DNA of 64,000 nucleotides, from the NCBI RefSeq assembly GCF_001507545.1, contig NZ_LQBP01000011.1, positions 39,002-103,001 of the forward strand, in the 5' to 3' direction. Positions 45,384 to 54,855 of the stretch are shown here, piece after piece (the stretch's first letter is position 1; every line of letters starts with the position of its first letter). This DNA comes from Ruegeria profundi. Lineage in GTDB: Bacteria; Pseudomonadota; Alphaproteobacteria; Rhodobacterales; Rhodobacteraceae. Under the pieces are notes generated by a model, which made no database searches, was not told the DNA's origin, and was given only the letters and a program-made list of their open reading frames with translations. A program made the translations under genes and the position numbers.

Positions 45384-45599
45384 ATGAGTGACTATGAAAG
45401 CGGCGACTCGGTGAAGTGGCGGTGGGGCGATGGCACCGGCACCGGCAAGGTCGTCGAACGGTTCACCGACGACGTTACAAAGACGATCAAGGGCACCGAG
45501 GTGAAACGCAAGGCGAGCCAGGAAGACCCTGCCTATCTGATCGAGCAATCAGACGGGGATCAGGTTTTGAAGTCGGGAGCCGAACTCTCTCCCGCGTAA
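45384..45599 (+). CDS. DUF2945 (TUDOR-like) small protein
   Basis: A 71-residue protein, MSDYESGDSVKWRWGDGTGT at the start, then GKVVERF, KTIKGTEVKRKASQEDPAYL and SDGDQVLKSGAEL. It matches DUF2945, a small barrel called hypervirulence-associated TUDOR domain. I use the ATG at 45384 with CAGGAGA in front; the frame is open further upstream but that part is not family-like. It follows the Rho-N-type gene by 55 bases. Confidence 0.88.
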   Translation: MSDYESGDSVKWRWGDGTGTGKVVERFTDDVTKTIKGTEVKRKASQEDPAYLIEQSDGDQVLKSGAELSPA

Positions 45600-45606
45600 G
45601 CGAAGA

Positions 45607-45893
45607 TCAGGCCGTCGAAAACGCTTGCGCGGGCACCGCGATCAGCCGCTTGCGGGTCCTGAACAGACCGACGGACTGGGCCGCTATGAGGGCACCCAAG
45701 ACGACGAGCAAATTGGCCGCGACTGCTGCGGCGAGGATGCCGGTGTATCCGAATGCCAGTACGCCGATCCAAGCCAGCGGCAGATAGATGACGAAGATGC
45801 GTCCCGAGCTCAGCGACATCAAGTGAATGGCTCTGGAACGCGCGTTCATTGCGGTGTTGGCTGTCGCGAAGATACCGTATCCACAAGTCCTCT
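45607..45893 (-). pseudogene. MATE efflux transporter, C-terminal fragment
   Basis: About 95 codons match the last two helices of MATE multidrug transporters: GYGIFATANTAMNARSRAIH, then FVIYLPLAWIGVLAFGYTGI and LAAAVAANLLVVLGAL. The other ten helices are absent, and upstream of about 45893 the frame is not MATE-like. Its stop lies seven bases from the convergent DUF2945 gene, so the break is on the 5' side. Confidence 0.7.
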
Positions 45894-46101
45894 CATCTAT
45901 ATACCGAGTGGGTGAGTTACCCAGCCGGCCACACCACCTTACCGGATGATCTGAGGCAATTGATGCACTAAGTACTGCGCGGTACTGGGTCTCACGCCAG
46001 GCATGTGCAAGGGTAGGCAGCCTCTCCTAAACCTCGACAAGTACCGCTTAGACGCTAGTTCCTCGCGTCTGATCCAATATTGAGATGGACAAGGGGGTGC
46101 C

Positions 46102-47445
46102 GTGGCATCGCGAGAGACACTGGTCAAAGACTTCATGGAACGCATCAGCTCCCGCAACGCTGGGCAGCAGGAGTTCCTGCAAGCCGTCGAAGAGGTCGCC
46201 AATGACGTTTTGACCGTCGAAAAGGCAAACAGCGCCTACGCAGCGGCGCGTGTTCTGGAGCGGCTGACCGAGCCCGACCGGTTGATCTCTTTCCGGGTGG
46301 ATTGGGAGGATGACAGTGGTGCGCTGCAGGTCAATCGCGGCTGGCGCGTGCAGATGTCAAACGCTATCGGCCCGTACAAAGGGGGCATCCGGTTTCATCC
46401 GACCGTCAGTCCGTCGGTGTTGAAGTTTCTGGCCTTCGAGCAGGTATTTAAGAACGCACTGACCGGCCTGCCGCTCGGCGGCGGCAAAGGCGGGGCGGAC
46501 TTCGACCCAAGCGGCCGAAGCGACAGCGAAATCATGCGCTTCTGCCACGCCTTCATGGCGGAACTGGCTCATCATATCGGACCCGATCGCGACGTGCCAG
46601 CGGGCGACATTAATGTCGGAGCGCGCGAAATCGGCTTTCTATTCGGGGCCTACAAGCGGCACCACCGCGAGTTCACCGGCGCACTGACCGGCAAGGGTGA
46701 TAGCTTCGGCGGCAGCGCCATGCGTGTCGAGGCCACGGGCTATGGGCTGATCTACTTTCTGCAAGCCATGTTGGCGGAAAAGTCTGAGGATGTTGCCGAG
46801 CAGCGAATTGCGATCTCTGGCATGGGAAACGTGGCACTTCATGCCGCAGAGAAGGCAATTGCTGAAGGAGGCACGGTCGTTTCGCTCTCACATTCGGCCG
46901 GAACGATCCTGGCAGAAGACGGCTTGAATGCGGAAGCGCTCGAATGGATACGGACTGCACGCTCGGAAGATCGAGATGTCGCCGACGCACCGGCGCGTCT
47001 TGGGCTTGTCTACAAGGCTGGAGAGAAGCCGTGGGGGATCGAAGCCAGTGTTGCTCTACCCTGTGCGACGCAAAATGAGCTTGAACAAAGCGATGCAAAG
47101 GCGGCCGTCGATGCGGGTTTGCGGTATCTTGCCGAAGGCGCCAACATGCCTCTGACCGGTTCAGCGGTCGCACATATTGAACAGGCCGGGGTCGTCTACG
47201 GGCCCGGAAAGGCGGCGAACGCGGGCGGTGTGGCAATCTCGGGTCTAGAGATGAGCCAGAACGCACACCGGCAATTTTCCTCGGCAGAAGAGGTCGATAC
47301 TGCGTTGAAATCGATCATGCGCGAGATTCATGACCGCGCCGCCGACGAGGGGCGCAAGAGTGATCGGTTTAACTACCGCCGTGGTGCGAACATCGCCGGT
47401 TACCGGAAGGTCGCAGAGGCCATTTCCAGCTTCGGGATCGTGTGA
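46102..47445 (+). CDS. gdhA: NADP-type glutamate dehydrogenase
   Basis: A 447-residue GdhA-type enzyme, reversibly aminating 2-oxoglutarate to glutamate. It has SNAIGPYKGGIRFHP (substrate Lys), the catalytic Lys in LGGGKGGADFDP, DVPAGDINVGAREIGFLFG, the dinucleotide fold at ISGMGNVALHAAEKA and the C-terminal GGVAISGLEMSQNA. Length and motifs are those of hexameric bacterial GdhA. Start is GTG at 46102. It overlaps the TPP enzyme by one base (TGATG) and leads a four-gene operon ending in an amidoligase and a glutamine amidotransferase, so it may supply glutamate or another amino acid for that pathway. Confidence 0.93.
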   Translation: MASRETLVKDFMERISSRNAGQQEFLQAVEEVANDVLTVEKANSAYAAARVLERLTEPDRLISFRVDWEDDSGALQVNRGWRVQMSNAIGPYKGGIRFHPTVSPSVLKFLAFEQVFKNALTGLPLGGGKGGADFDPSGRSDSEIMRFCHAFMAELAHHIGPDRDVPAGDINVGAREIGFLFGAYKRHHREFTGALTGKGDSFGGSAMRVEATGYGLIYFLQAMLAEKSEDVAEQRIAISGMGNVALHAAEKAIAEGGTVVSLSHSAGTILAEDGLNAEALEWIRTARSEDRDVADAPARLGLVYKAGEKPWGIEASVALPCATQNELEQSDAKAAVDAGLRYLAEGANMPLTGSAVAHIEQAGVVYGPGKAANAGGVAISGLEMSQNAHRQFSSAEEVDTALKSIMREIHDRAADEGRKSDRFNYRRGANIAGYRKVAEAISSFGIV

Positions 47446-49076
47446 TGACTGGCGCGGAACTCTTCGTGGCCTGTCTCGAAGCGGCCGGAATTGAGGTGAT
47501 CTATGGATTGCCGGGTGAAGAAAACACCGCGCTGATGCTGGCGCTCAAGACCTCGTCGATCCGGTTCGTGTTGACCCGGCATGAGCAGAGCGCGGCCTTC
47601 ATGGCGTCAGTGTATGGTCGCATGACCGGGCGTCCGGCGGCTTGCCTTGCCACGCTTGGGCCTGGGGCAACAAACCTCGTCACCGGGGTTGCGGACGCCA
47701 CGCTGGATTACGCGCCACTTCTCACGATCACGGGCCAGGGCAGCACGGACCGATTAGCCTTGTCGGAAAGTCATCAGGTAATTGACCTGACTGCTCTGTT
47801 CGCGCCGGTGACAAAGCATTCACAAACTCTGATGGATGCAAGTGAAATCCCCGGCGCCGTCGTTGAGGCCCTGCGCGTCGCAACCGCCCCGCGCCCCGGC
47901 GCGGTGCATCTGTCACTTCCGGAGGACGTCGCCGCGCAGGATGTCGAAGCACAGCCGCGTTCCGTTCCAACCCGCACACGGGTTATTTCGCACAGCGATG
48001 CAATCGCGAACGCGACCAGCCTTTTGTCGAACGCTGAAATGCCGATGATCGTGGCCGGTGCAGGGGTTGTCCGCACAGGTGCCGCACATCGTCTCGTCGA
48101 CTTTGCAGAAGCGCATGATCTACCGCTGGCAACAACATTCATGGGCAACGGGATCGTGGCAGCGACGCATCCTCTGAGCCTTGGAACAATTGGACAGCCT
48201 TTCGAGGATCACGTTGATCGCGCCGTTCGGGCGGCTGACCTTGTCTTGGCCATCGGCTTCGACGCGATAGAGACATCGCCAGCCGGATTTTCTGGCGACG
48301 GGCGACCACGGGTTCTACATATCGCGGAAACAGCGGCAGCGGCGGATCTTGGCTGGGAGGTCGTCGCCGACGTCGCGGGTGACATCGATGCATCCCTCAG
48401 CGCCTTATCGAGCGCCTTGGGAGACCGCCAATGGGGGATCTTTGAAGAGGCGCGGAAGGCGCAAGAAAAGATCCGGAGCGAGCGCGCTCGACCTAGGCCG
48501 TCAGGCAGCTCAGCACAGCTTTTGCCGGAAGGCATCTTGGCGGTCGTCGAGGAACAACTGAGGGAGCAAGACACGGTCGTGTCCGGCGTCGGCACCCACA
48601 AGCTCAAGGTTGCCCGGTCGCTCGCGGCAAAGCGCCCCGGCCAGATCATCATCGCGAACGGTTCAGCAGGGATGGGAATAGCGCTTCCGGGCGCGATGGT
48701 GGCAGCGGATTTGCAGCAGCAGGGGCGTGCAATCGCCATTGTCGGGGACGGTGAATTCCTGATGAATGTGCAGGACATGGAGACCGCAGTGCGTCTGAAG
48801 TCTCCGCTGACCGTCTTGCTCTGGGAGGATGGCGGGTACGGCCTGATTGAGGAAAAGCAGGAAAGCGAAGCGGGGTCGCATACTGACCTTGCCTTCGGCA
48901 ATCCCGACTGGGCCGATCTGTGCCGCGCCTTCAAATGGCGACACATTCCCGTCGAGACCTATGCTGATCTTGCTCCCGCGCTTCGATCGTGCCGGAAGAG
49001 TGACGGACCTGTGCTGATCACCCTGAAGGTCGACTACAGTGAAGGTTTGGGGCCGAATTTTGATGACAAAAGCTGA
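47445..49076 (+). CDS. Acetolactate synthase large-subunit-like TPP enzyme
   Basis: A 543-residue thiamine diphosphate enzyme. N-terminal Pyr domain with the activating glutamate in YGLPGEENTALM and LGPGATNLVTGVADA; central FAD-binding-like domain; C-terminal PP domain with the Mg/TPP motif VGDGEFLMNVQDMETAVRLK and LLWEDGGYGLI. No small regulatory subunit is nearby, so biosynthesis of branched-chain amino acids is unlikely. It may decarboxylate or condense a 2-oxoacid for its operon partners. I use the ATG at 47445. It overlaps the amidoligase gene by 14 bases if that starts at 49063. Confidence 0.9.
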   Translation: MTGAELFVACLEAAGIEVIYGLPGEENTALMLALKTSSIRFVLTRHEQSAAFMASVYGRMTGRPAACLATLGPGATNLVTGVADATLDYAPLLTITGQGSTDRLALSESHQVIDLTALFAPVTKHSQTLMDASEIPGAVVEALRVATAPRPGAVHLSLPEDVAAQDVEAQPRSVPTRTRVISHSDAIANATSLLSNAEMPMIVAGAGVVRTGAAHRLVDFAEAHDLPLATTFMGNGIVAATHPLSLGTIGQPFEDHVDRAVRAADLVLAIGFDAIETSPAGFSGDGRPRVLHIAETAAAADLGWEVVADVAGDIDASLSALSSALGDRQWGIFEEARKAQEKIRSERARPRPSGSSAQLLPEGILAVVEEQLREQDTVVSGVGTHKLKVARSLAAKRPGQIIIANGSAGMGIALPGAMVAADLQQQGRAIAIVGDGEFLMNVQDMETAVRLKSPLTVLLWEDGGYGLIEEKQESEAGSHTDLAFGNPDWADLCRAFKWRHIPVETYADLAPALRSCRKSDGPVLITLKVDYSEGLGPNFDDKS

Positions 49077-50031
49077 TATGACCCGCGTTCAAAGTCTTCC
49101 GGTGCCGGAAACGGTCGACGGGTCCCCTCGGCGCGTCGGCGTAGAAATCGAACTGGGCAATCTCGCGGCCGCTGAGGTGGCAAGGAAAATCTGCACGATC
49201 TGCGGAGGGAGCGTCAGCGAGGATGGTCCCCACGACTACGCGGTGCGCGGTACGGTCTTCGGTGATCTCGAGGTGTATCTCGACACCCGATTTCGCAAAG
49301 ACGCAGAAACATGGTTGCATAAAGCGGGGCTCGATCTTGCGCAACTGGTGGTTCCGGTGGAAGTTGTGACGCCGCCCATCCCACCCGAGATGCTGCCCCG
49401 GCTTGACGAAACGATCGCCATGTTGGCCGATCAAGGTGCGACAGGCACGTCCGGCGGTATTCTGTTAGGCTTCGGCGTACATCTGAACATCGAGATCGCA
49501 GAACATACTTCGGAGCATCTCGGTGGTGTTTTGACAAGTTTCGCCTTGCTGGAGGCGGCCCTGCGAGAGGTCATGCAAATCGACGCGTCCCGACGTCTCT
49601 TGCCGTTTACATCGCCCTATCCGCAGACTTTGGTCGATCGACTGGTGGCAGAGCGCGGCTGTAGTCTCGACGCGTTGACGGAGATTTACCTCGAAGAGAA
49701 TCCTACGCGGAATACGTCGCTCGATATGCTACCCATCTTTGCGTATCTCGACCCCGACGCAGTCACGAACCGCATCGACGACACCGCCGTGTCGGCACGG
49801 CCAACGTTTCACTATCGCCTGCCCGATTGCCGCCTCGATGATGCGGGCTGGAGCGTCACAGCAGAATGGAACCGCTGGACGGTTATCGAACGAGCCGCCG
49901 ATGAGGCAGTCCTTGCCGACCTGTGCGGTGCTTGGCTGGAATACCGGGCGGCGGGTCGTGCTGTGCGGGCCGATTGGGTCGAGACATGCCACACTGTTCT
50001 GGCGGCGCACGGATTGGAGATCCCGGTATGA
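49063..50031 (+). CDS. Putative amidoligase (Amidoligase_2 family)
   Basis: A protein of about 322 residues of the COOH-NH2 ligase amidoligase family, which forms amide or peptide-like bonds with a glutamine-synthetase-type fold. Seen: RVGVEIELGNLAA (metal-binding glutamates, typical of amidoligases), YAVRGTVFGDLEVYLDTRF, VPVEVVTPPIPPEML, and GGILLGFGVHLNIEIAEHTS with the HxN/E pair. An alternative ATG is at 49078. It overlaps the TPP gene upstream and the amidotransferase downstream (ATGA). Pairs of amidoligase and class I amidotransferase-type peptidase are known from genome surveys of this family, but the product is uncharacterised. Confidence 0.85.
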   Translation: MTKADMTRVQSLPVPETVDGSPRRVGVEIELGNLAAAEVARKICTICGGSVSEDGPHDYAVRGTVFGDLEVYLDTRFRKDAETWLHKAGLDLAQLVVPVEVVTPPIPPEMLPRLDETIAMLADQGATGTSGGILLGFGVHLNIEIAEHTSEHLGGVLTSFALLEAALREVMQIDASRRLLPFTSPYPQTLVDRLVAERGCSLDALTEIYLEENPTRNTSLDMLPIFAYLDPDAVTNRIDDTAVSARPTFHYRLPDCRLDDAGWSVTAEWNRWTVIERAADEAVLADLCGAWLEYRAAGRAVRADWVETCHTVLAAHGLEIPV

Positions 50032-50789
50032 CGCGGCCGAACATCGGCGTAACCGTATCGCAGCGCAGCGGGTGGCGTATCTTTCCCCTAATGGCGTTCA
50101 ACATCTGGCTAGCTGGTGGCAAGGCGCTGCGCTGGCAGACCGCATCGGCAATCGATCTTGACGCGGTTGACGGGGTCGTCATCGGCGGGGGCGACGACAT
50201 TTCACCAATGCTCTATGGCGGCAAGATTTCCGCCCGGGCACGCCTGGATACTGACCGGGATGAGATGGAAAAACGCATCGTGCTCGAGGCCGCCGCGGCC
50301 AACATCCCGGTCTTGGGCATTTGCAGGGGGTCGCAGATGCTCAACGTGGCGCTTGGAGGCACGTTGCACCAAGACGCCTACAGCGCCTTTCCGTCGCGTT
50401 TCTACAAAACGATCCTTCCGCGCAAAGCTGTCGAGATCGACGAAGGCACCCGCTTGGGTCAGATCCTCCAGACTAGCACCCTAAGTGTAAACGCCCTTCA
50501 TACGCAGGCCGTTGAAAAGCTGGGTGAGAATATCGGAGTGGCGGCCAGAGACGACGGCGGAATGGTACAGGCAATCGAGCGTATGGCAGACCCCTTCGCG
50601 ATAGGGGTCCAATGGCATCCCGAACACCTGTTCTACCGCACGGGCCACCGCCGGCTTTTCAAGGCGCTCGTCCTTGCTGCGCAAGCGTACAGGGTGAACC
50701 GTCCGCAGGGTCGTACCGTGGACCTGGGGTTGCAGGACGAAGCGGCGCGGATCGGGCGCGACAATTCCGATCCAGCTGGAAAAGCCTGA
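50028..50789 (+). CDS. Class I glutamine amidotransferase-like gamma-glutamyl hydrolase (peptidase C26, PuuD-like)
   Basis: A 253-residue protein with the GATase1 catalytic triad: Cys in LGICRGSQMLN (C99) and His/Glu in GVQWHPEHLFY. The N-terminal GVTVSQRSGWRIFPLMAFNI and GGGDDISPMLYG fit PuuD-type gamma-glutamyl-GABA hydrolases. It could release a gamma-glutamyl group from the amidoligase product or supply ammonia. Its ATG overlaps the amidoligase stop. After residue ~230 the tail (VNRPQGRTVDLG) is variable. Confidence 0.88.
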   Translation: MTRPNIGVTVSQRSGWRIFPLMAFNIWLAGGKALRWQTASAIDLDAVDGVVIGGGDDISPMLYGGKISARARLDTDRDEMEKRIVLEAAAANIPVLGICRGSQMLNVALGGTLHQDAYSAFPSRFYKTILPRKAVEIDEGTRLGQILQTSTLSVNALHTQAVEKLGENIGVAARDDGGMVQAIERMADPFAIGVQWHPEHLFYRTGHRRLFKALVLAAQAYRVNRPQGRTVDLGLQDEAARIGRDNSDPAGKA

Positions 50790-50879
50790 AAGCGGGCTAT
50801 GTTCTAAGTTCGAAAGACGGCAGAACCGGCCTGCCAAAACTGAAATGCGTTGGTACCGGACACAAAAGCGGAGGTTGAT

Positions 50880-51554
50880 TTGCTCTTTTCCCTAAATGAC
50901 TTGGTTGGCTTTTCTGCTAAAGCGAAGGACTTCGAGGCATCGGTCGTCGATGTCTTTCTGGAGCGCAACAGCTGGCAGGTCAGTCATCTGGTGCTGGACA
51001 CCGGGGGAATTCTGGAGAACCGGCTTGCCGTCGTGCCTAGCAGCGCCATTTCGGACGTCTCCCCGGGCGAGCGGACGCTGCGCGTTGACCTGACAAAGGA
51101 AAAGGCCGAGGCGCAACAATTACTCGGTGGGGCGTCGCTCCTCGAGGACGGTGATTTGTCGGTGCTGCCCGAGCTCATTTTTGGAGCCGATGAAGAAACG
51201 GTCACCAAGGCGTTCTTTTCGACAATCGGCACGCAGGATCAGTACTTTTCGTTTGTTGCCGCAGCTTCTTCGAAGGCTGTGAACACATCCGAGACAATCG
51301 GCAGCGTGATCGGCTTTATTGTCGAAGCGGACACGATGACTGCAACCCACATCACCGTAGATACAGGCATAACCGTGCCAAAATCGCAGCACGTGCTGCC
51401 GGTATCACTGGTCGAGGAGGTCGGCAGCACTGACAGCGAAACCGTATTGGCGGTCGACAAGAAAAAGCTTGGTGAAAGCCCGGAGCTTGAACAATTTGAC
51501 GGGCTGGACCGGCACTGGATTGACCGCGTCGCATCATACTACGGCCTAAGCTAA
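50880..51554 (+). CDS. PRC-barrel domain protein
   Basis: A 224-residue protein with two PRC-barrel-like halves: LFSLNDLVGFSAKAKDFEAS with VSHLVLDTGGILENRLAVVP, and TSETIGSVIGFIVEADTMTA with THITVDTGITVPKSQHVLPV. Such proteins sit near photosynthetic reaction centres, RimM, or stress loci; no photosynthesis gene is near here. I use TTG at 50880 with GGAGG five bases before it; the same frame is open upstream, but the PRC fold starts here. It follows the amidoligase operon by 90 bases. Confidence 0.85.
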   Translation: MLFSLNDLVGFSAKAKDFEASVVDVFLERNSWQVSHLVLDTGGILENRLAVVPSSAISDVSPGERTLRVDLTKEKAEAQQLLGGASLLEDGDLSVLPELIFGADEETVTKAFFSTIGTQDQYFSFVAAASSKAVNTSETIGSVIGFIVEADTMTATHITVDTGITVPKSQHVLPVSLVEEVGSTDSETVLAVDKKKLGESPELEQFDGLDRHWIDRVASYYGLS

Positions 51555-51580
51555 AGTCGCTATCAGCCGCATTACCAACC

Positions 51581-52790
51581 TCAGTCCTTCTCACGCTGCA
51601 CTTCTGAAAGCTTCGTGCCTGTGAATACAGACGCGCCGCTCATGAGCGCGAGAAGGGCGAGCACGCCCTCAGGCCCTGCAACATCGGCAAGTAGGCCAAG
51701 CAACCCCCCGGCCAGCAAAAGAAGCCCAATCAGCGAATTCGACAAGGCCGTGTAGACCGCCTTTCGCCCGCCGGTGTCCATGTCCGTCAGATGTGTCTTC
51801 CGACCTGCGCGGGCGCCTTCGTAGGCGATCTGTGCCGCAAAGACGAAACCCGCCACGATCGGACCGCCGACAGCATCTGCCTCCGTCAGCCCCCAGACAG
51901 CGGCGGCCGCATAGCTCAGCGCGGCGAGGAGGCCCGCCAACATGAGGGTCTTACGACTTGATCGGTCCGACGACGCCCCCCCAGACGTAAGCGGAGACGA
52001 TAGCGGCAATAGACGAGGCCAGGAGAAGCAGTCCAAGGTTTCCGAATTCTGCCCCACGGTCGCTACCGAGGAGCACGAGGAAGGGGGGTGCCAGGGCCGT
52101 TGAGATCAGGAGCGCCCGCGTCGCAATGTAGCTCCGAAGCTCGGCATCTTCCTGTAACGGGCGAACAAGGTCGCCGAGCGCGTCTTCCGATGCCTCTGCG
52201 CCCTTATCAACTCTCTCCTCAAGCGTGCTGAAGAGGCCGGCGGCAAACAGCCACAGAACACCGGCGACCGCGATGGCGCCAGCCACGTAGGAAGGCTCGC
52301 GCGGGAGCGTGCCGGTCGCCAGCAGGATCGCGAAGGCGAAGACCGCGATCGCTGAGATCGTACTCGCGGCTCCGGACACCCGGCCGCGCTGGCCCTTTTC
52401 GACCGTGCGCGCGAGCACGTCCTTGTAGCTGACCGAGCAGGCGGATCGGGCGACCGCCAGAACGGCGAGGCACCCCACGATCAACAGTGCCGCCGGCTGA
52501 CCGGGAAGAAGAAGCGCAGAAGCGGCAATGCCGAAGGCGGCGAGGCCTTGCACTACAGACCCCGCGACCCAATAGTACTTGCGGATCGCCGAGTGCTCGA
52601 CCCGCCGCGCGAGCAGAAGCTGCGGAAGCAGCGACCCCGCCTCGCGGACGGGGACCAGAAGGCCGATCAGGTAGCCTTGCGCTCCGATCGCGTTCATGAG
52701 CCAGGCAAGTACGAGCTTCGGATCAATGAGGCCGTCGGCCGTCTTGGTCGACGACAGCGACCCGATATGAATGAAGATATTCCGTTTCAT
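51581..52790 (-). pseudogene. MFS transporter interrupted by a homopolymer frameshift
   Basis: From the ATG at 52790 (MKRNIFIHIGSLSSTKTADG) an MFS-like protein with about twelve helices runs to SAYVWGGVVGPIKS and stops. In a second frame the same protein continues, ASSDRSSRKTLMLAGLLAAL, to VFTGTKLSEVQREKD at 51581. The switch is at a run of seven G on the minus strand (51976-51982). Six G would join the frames as AYVWGASSDRSSRK, an MFS loop motif. So either the gene is inactivated, the run is phase-variable, or the base is a sequencing error. Substrate unknown. Confidence 0.8.
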
Positions 52791-52932
52791 GGCCCATTGA
52801 CTCCGTGATCCGCGATCTGATTGCAACCGCGAAGCGCCGCGATCGAAGCAGGCGTCCGTCTGGTCGCTTGGCAAGCGGGCGTCGGGTTCGTTCAGCCGGG
52901 ACGGGTGTCGGCACGGCCGGGGTCACGTGCGC

Positions 52933-54195
52933 CTACCCTACCTCCCGTTCCTCAGAGTTGGCCCCCGCTTTCGGAGCTGACTTCAGTACGGCGTAGTCAG
53001 ACGCGCTCATGGACTCGCGTGCCCATGAGTCGGCGTCCGTGGCCATCTTCGACGCCGGATCGGCGAAGACGTTCGGGCGAATCGAGGCCAGCGCATGCAG
53101 AGCCTTCTGAAGCCTTAGCTGAACCTCGATGCAAGAGGCGCCGTCCCGGGCGATGGGCCGAAATGCATCAACGATCAGGTCCGCCGAACTGACCGGCGGC
53201 ACGAATACGTTCAGGTACGCGATCTCCGAGGACGGATCGTCCCTCCAACGAGCGAGAATCCGCACAAGCCGCCCCAGAACGCTGATCGCGGTTCCGGGGT
53301 CGTTGACGGCTGGCGAAAGAGAGCGGGAGGCAATCTCTGACAAAACGATGAGGCCAAACCTCGGATCCTGATCGAAACTCCGCTCGGTGCCAATCGTGAA
53401 GGCCTCTCGGAGCTTCTCCAATGCGTCCTTGTCGCCGATCTCGCGCTCAATGTAGAGACATGGCTGTGCCTCGTGCACGAACGATCCCGGTAGCGCATCC
53501 AGCCAGACCTTGGCATTCAGATCTCCCGCGACCCTGTCGAGCGCTCCGACGTCGACATGGAGCACGTAGCCCGCCCCGGATGCACAGAGAGGAACGCAGG
53601 AGGTCGGAATTCCCGAAACAAGAGGCCGGGCGCACAGAAACGGATTGGCAAGCCGCGTTTCGAGCGAGCTTGCCGCCGCAGCCTCCACCCGATCGAGGGT
53701 ATTTTCCATGCGTCCAAAGGTCATGAGGTGACTAATCCAGCGCAGGAGCGCCAGCACGACCAGCGCGATGACCCCGGCGGTGGCCGCGAATAAAACCACC
53801 CGGCCGGTACTGCTGAAGTAGCCGGCCTGAAGCGCGATAATTCCCACAAGGCTGAACAGAAATGCGCCGAGGAAAGTCGCAAGAACGTTCTGCGTGGTTG
53901 GATCCTGCTGAAGCAGAGCCGACGCACGGGGGGTGGCGGTGCTCGCAGCAGCCGAGAAGGCCGAGATCGCGATCCCCAGTGAGAATGTCGTTACAGCAAG
54001 CATCGAAGACGCGAGGATGTTGAGTACCTGATCGATCGACTCGACCCCGATACTCCCCGTCCATGACTGCGGTATCAGGGGCGCGACCAGCTGCGCGACG
54101 CCGACCGCCACCACTGCGAGCAGCGCCAGCGCCACAGCGCGAACCCAAACTTTGCGCAGTTGCCTCACGATTTGCCAAAGAAACTTCGACGTCAA
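52933..54195 (-). CDS. DUF2254 membrane protein
   Basis: A 420-residue DUF2254 protein of unknown function. Four membrane helices lie in the first 165 residues (WVRAVALALLAVVAVGVAQL, then ILASSMLAVTTFSLGIAISA, NVLATFLGAFLFSLVGIIAL, and VVLFAATAGVIALVVLALLR). A soluble domain follows with the family-typical ASRSLSPAVNDPGTAISVLG. I use a TTG at 54195 with GAGGG seven bases upstream; the frame is open seven codons further up. It stands alone between the MFS remnant and an integrase remnant. Confidence 0.88.
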   Translation of the reverse strand: MTSKFLWQIVRQLRKVWVRAVALALLAVVAVGVAQLVAPLIPQSWTGSIGVESIDQVLNILASSMLAVTTFSLGIAISAFSAAASTATPRASALLQQDPTTQNVLATFLGAFLFSLVGIIALQAGYFSSTGRVVLFAATAGVIALVVLALLRWISHLMTFGRMENTLDRVEAAAASSLETRLANPFLCARPLVSGIPTSCVPLCASGAGYVLHVDVGALDRVAGDLNAKVWLDALPGSFVHEAQPCLYIEREIGDKDALEKLREAFTIGTERSFDQDPRFGLIVLSEIASRSLSPAVNDPGTAISVLGRLVRILARWRDDPSSEIAYLNVFVPPVSSADLIVDAFRPIARDGASCIEVQLRLQKALHALASIRPNVFADPASKMATDADSWARESMSASDYAVLKSAPKAGANSEEREVG

Positions 54196-54479
54196 TTCAG
54201 GCCCTCGCTGAACCAATTAGGATTAAATTTCGCTTCGCCGATATTGATCGGCATCTGCTCCGACGTCTCGGGTCGTCGCAATCTAAACAGTAGGGCGTTT
54301 CCCGTCCAAGACCTGAATTCGACCGCGTCAGCACTGGGATCTCCCGATTTTGCAGGTTCTGTCCCCTACATTTCAAAAAGTGGGCAGATCAGTCATGCGC
54401 TCACAGAACGAGAGATCGCTTCGGAACCAAAGGGGCGGATCATCGGGCAAAAACGACCTTTTCTGCCAAAACAAGTCTA

Positions 54480-54855
54480 AGCGATCCGCGCTCGGCTGGA
54501 ACTCGTGGTGTCAGATCTTGTCAAAGAAGAACGCGTACGCGAACGGATTTCCGTCATCCAAAACAAGACGAAGCGACCCGTTCAGTTCGAACTAACTCAA
54601 AACACACGCGAAACCGTCCTGAGCTGGATCAATGCGCCTGAGATGGTTGCGTGCCGATTCATGTTTCCAAGTCGGTTTCACGACCGCCCACACATATCAA
54701 CGCGCCAGTACAAAGGTCGCGGAAATTTATCGAAAGACTGGTAACCTTCGCGCTGTCCAACTGCTGCTTGGTCGCAACAAGGTGCGATAGCACTGTTCGA
54801 TACCTGGGCGTCGCACTCGAAGATGCTCTAGGAATTGCAGAGCGCATAGACATCT
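54480..54855 (+). pseudogene. Tyrosine recombinase (phage-type integrase) remnant with internal deletion
   Basis: Two pieces of a tyrosine recombinase are joined. The first reads SDLVKEERVRERISVIQNKT, then KRPVQFELTQNTRE and CRFMFPSRFHDRPHISTRQY. The second, in another frame, reads TKVAEIYRKTGNLRAVQLLL with G-R where active enzymes have G-H, and a third frame finishes it with STVRYLGVALEDALGIAERI. About 35 residues with the catalytic HxxR are missing at the join near 54704. The pattern matches the short integrase type common in Rhodobacterales. It marks an old island edge. Confidence 0.82.
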
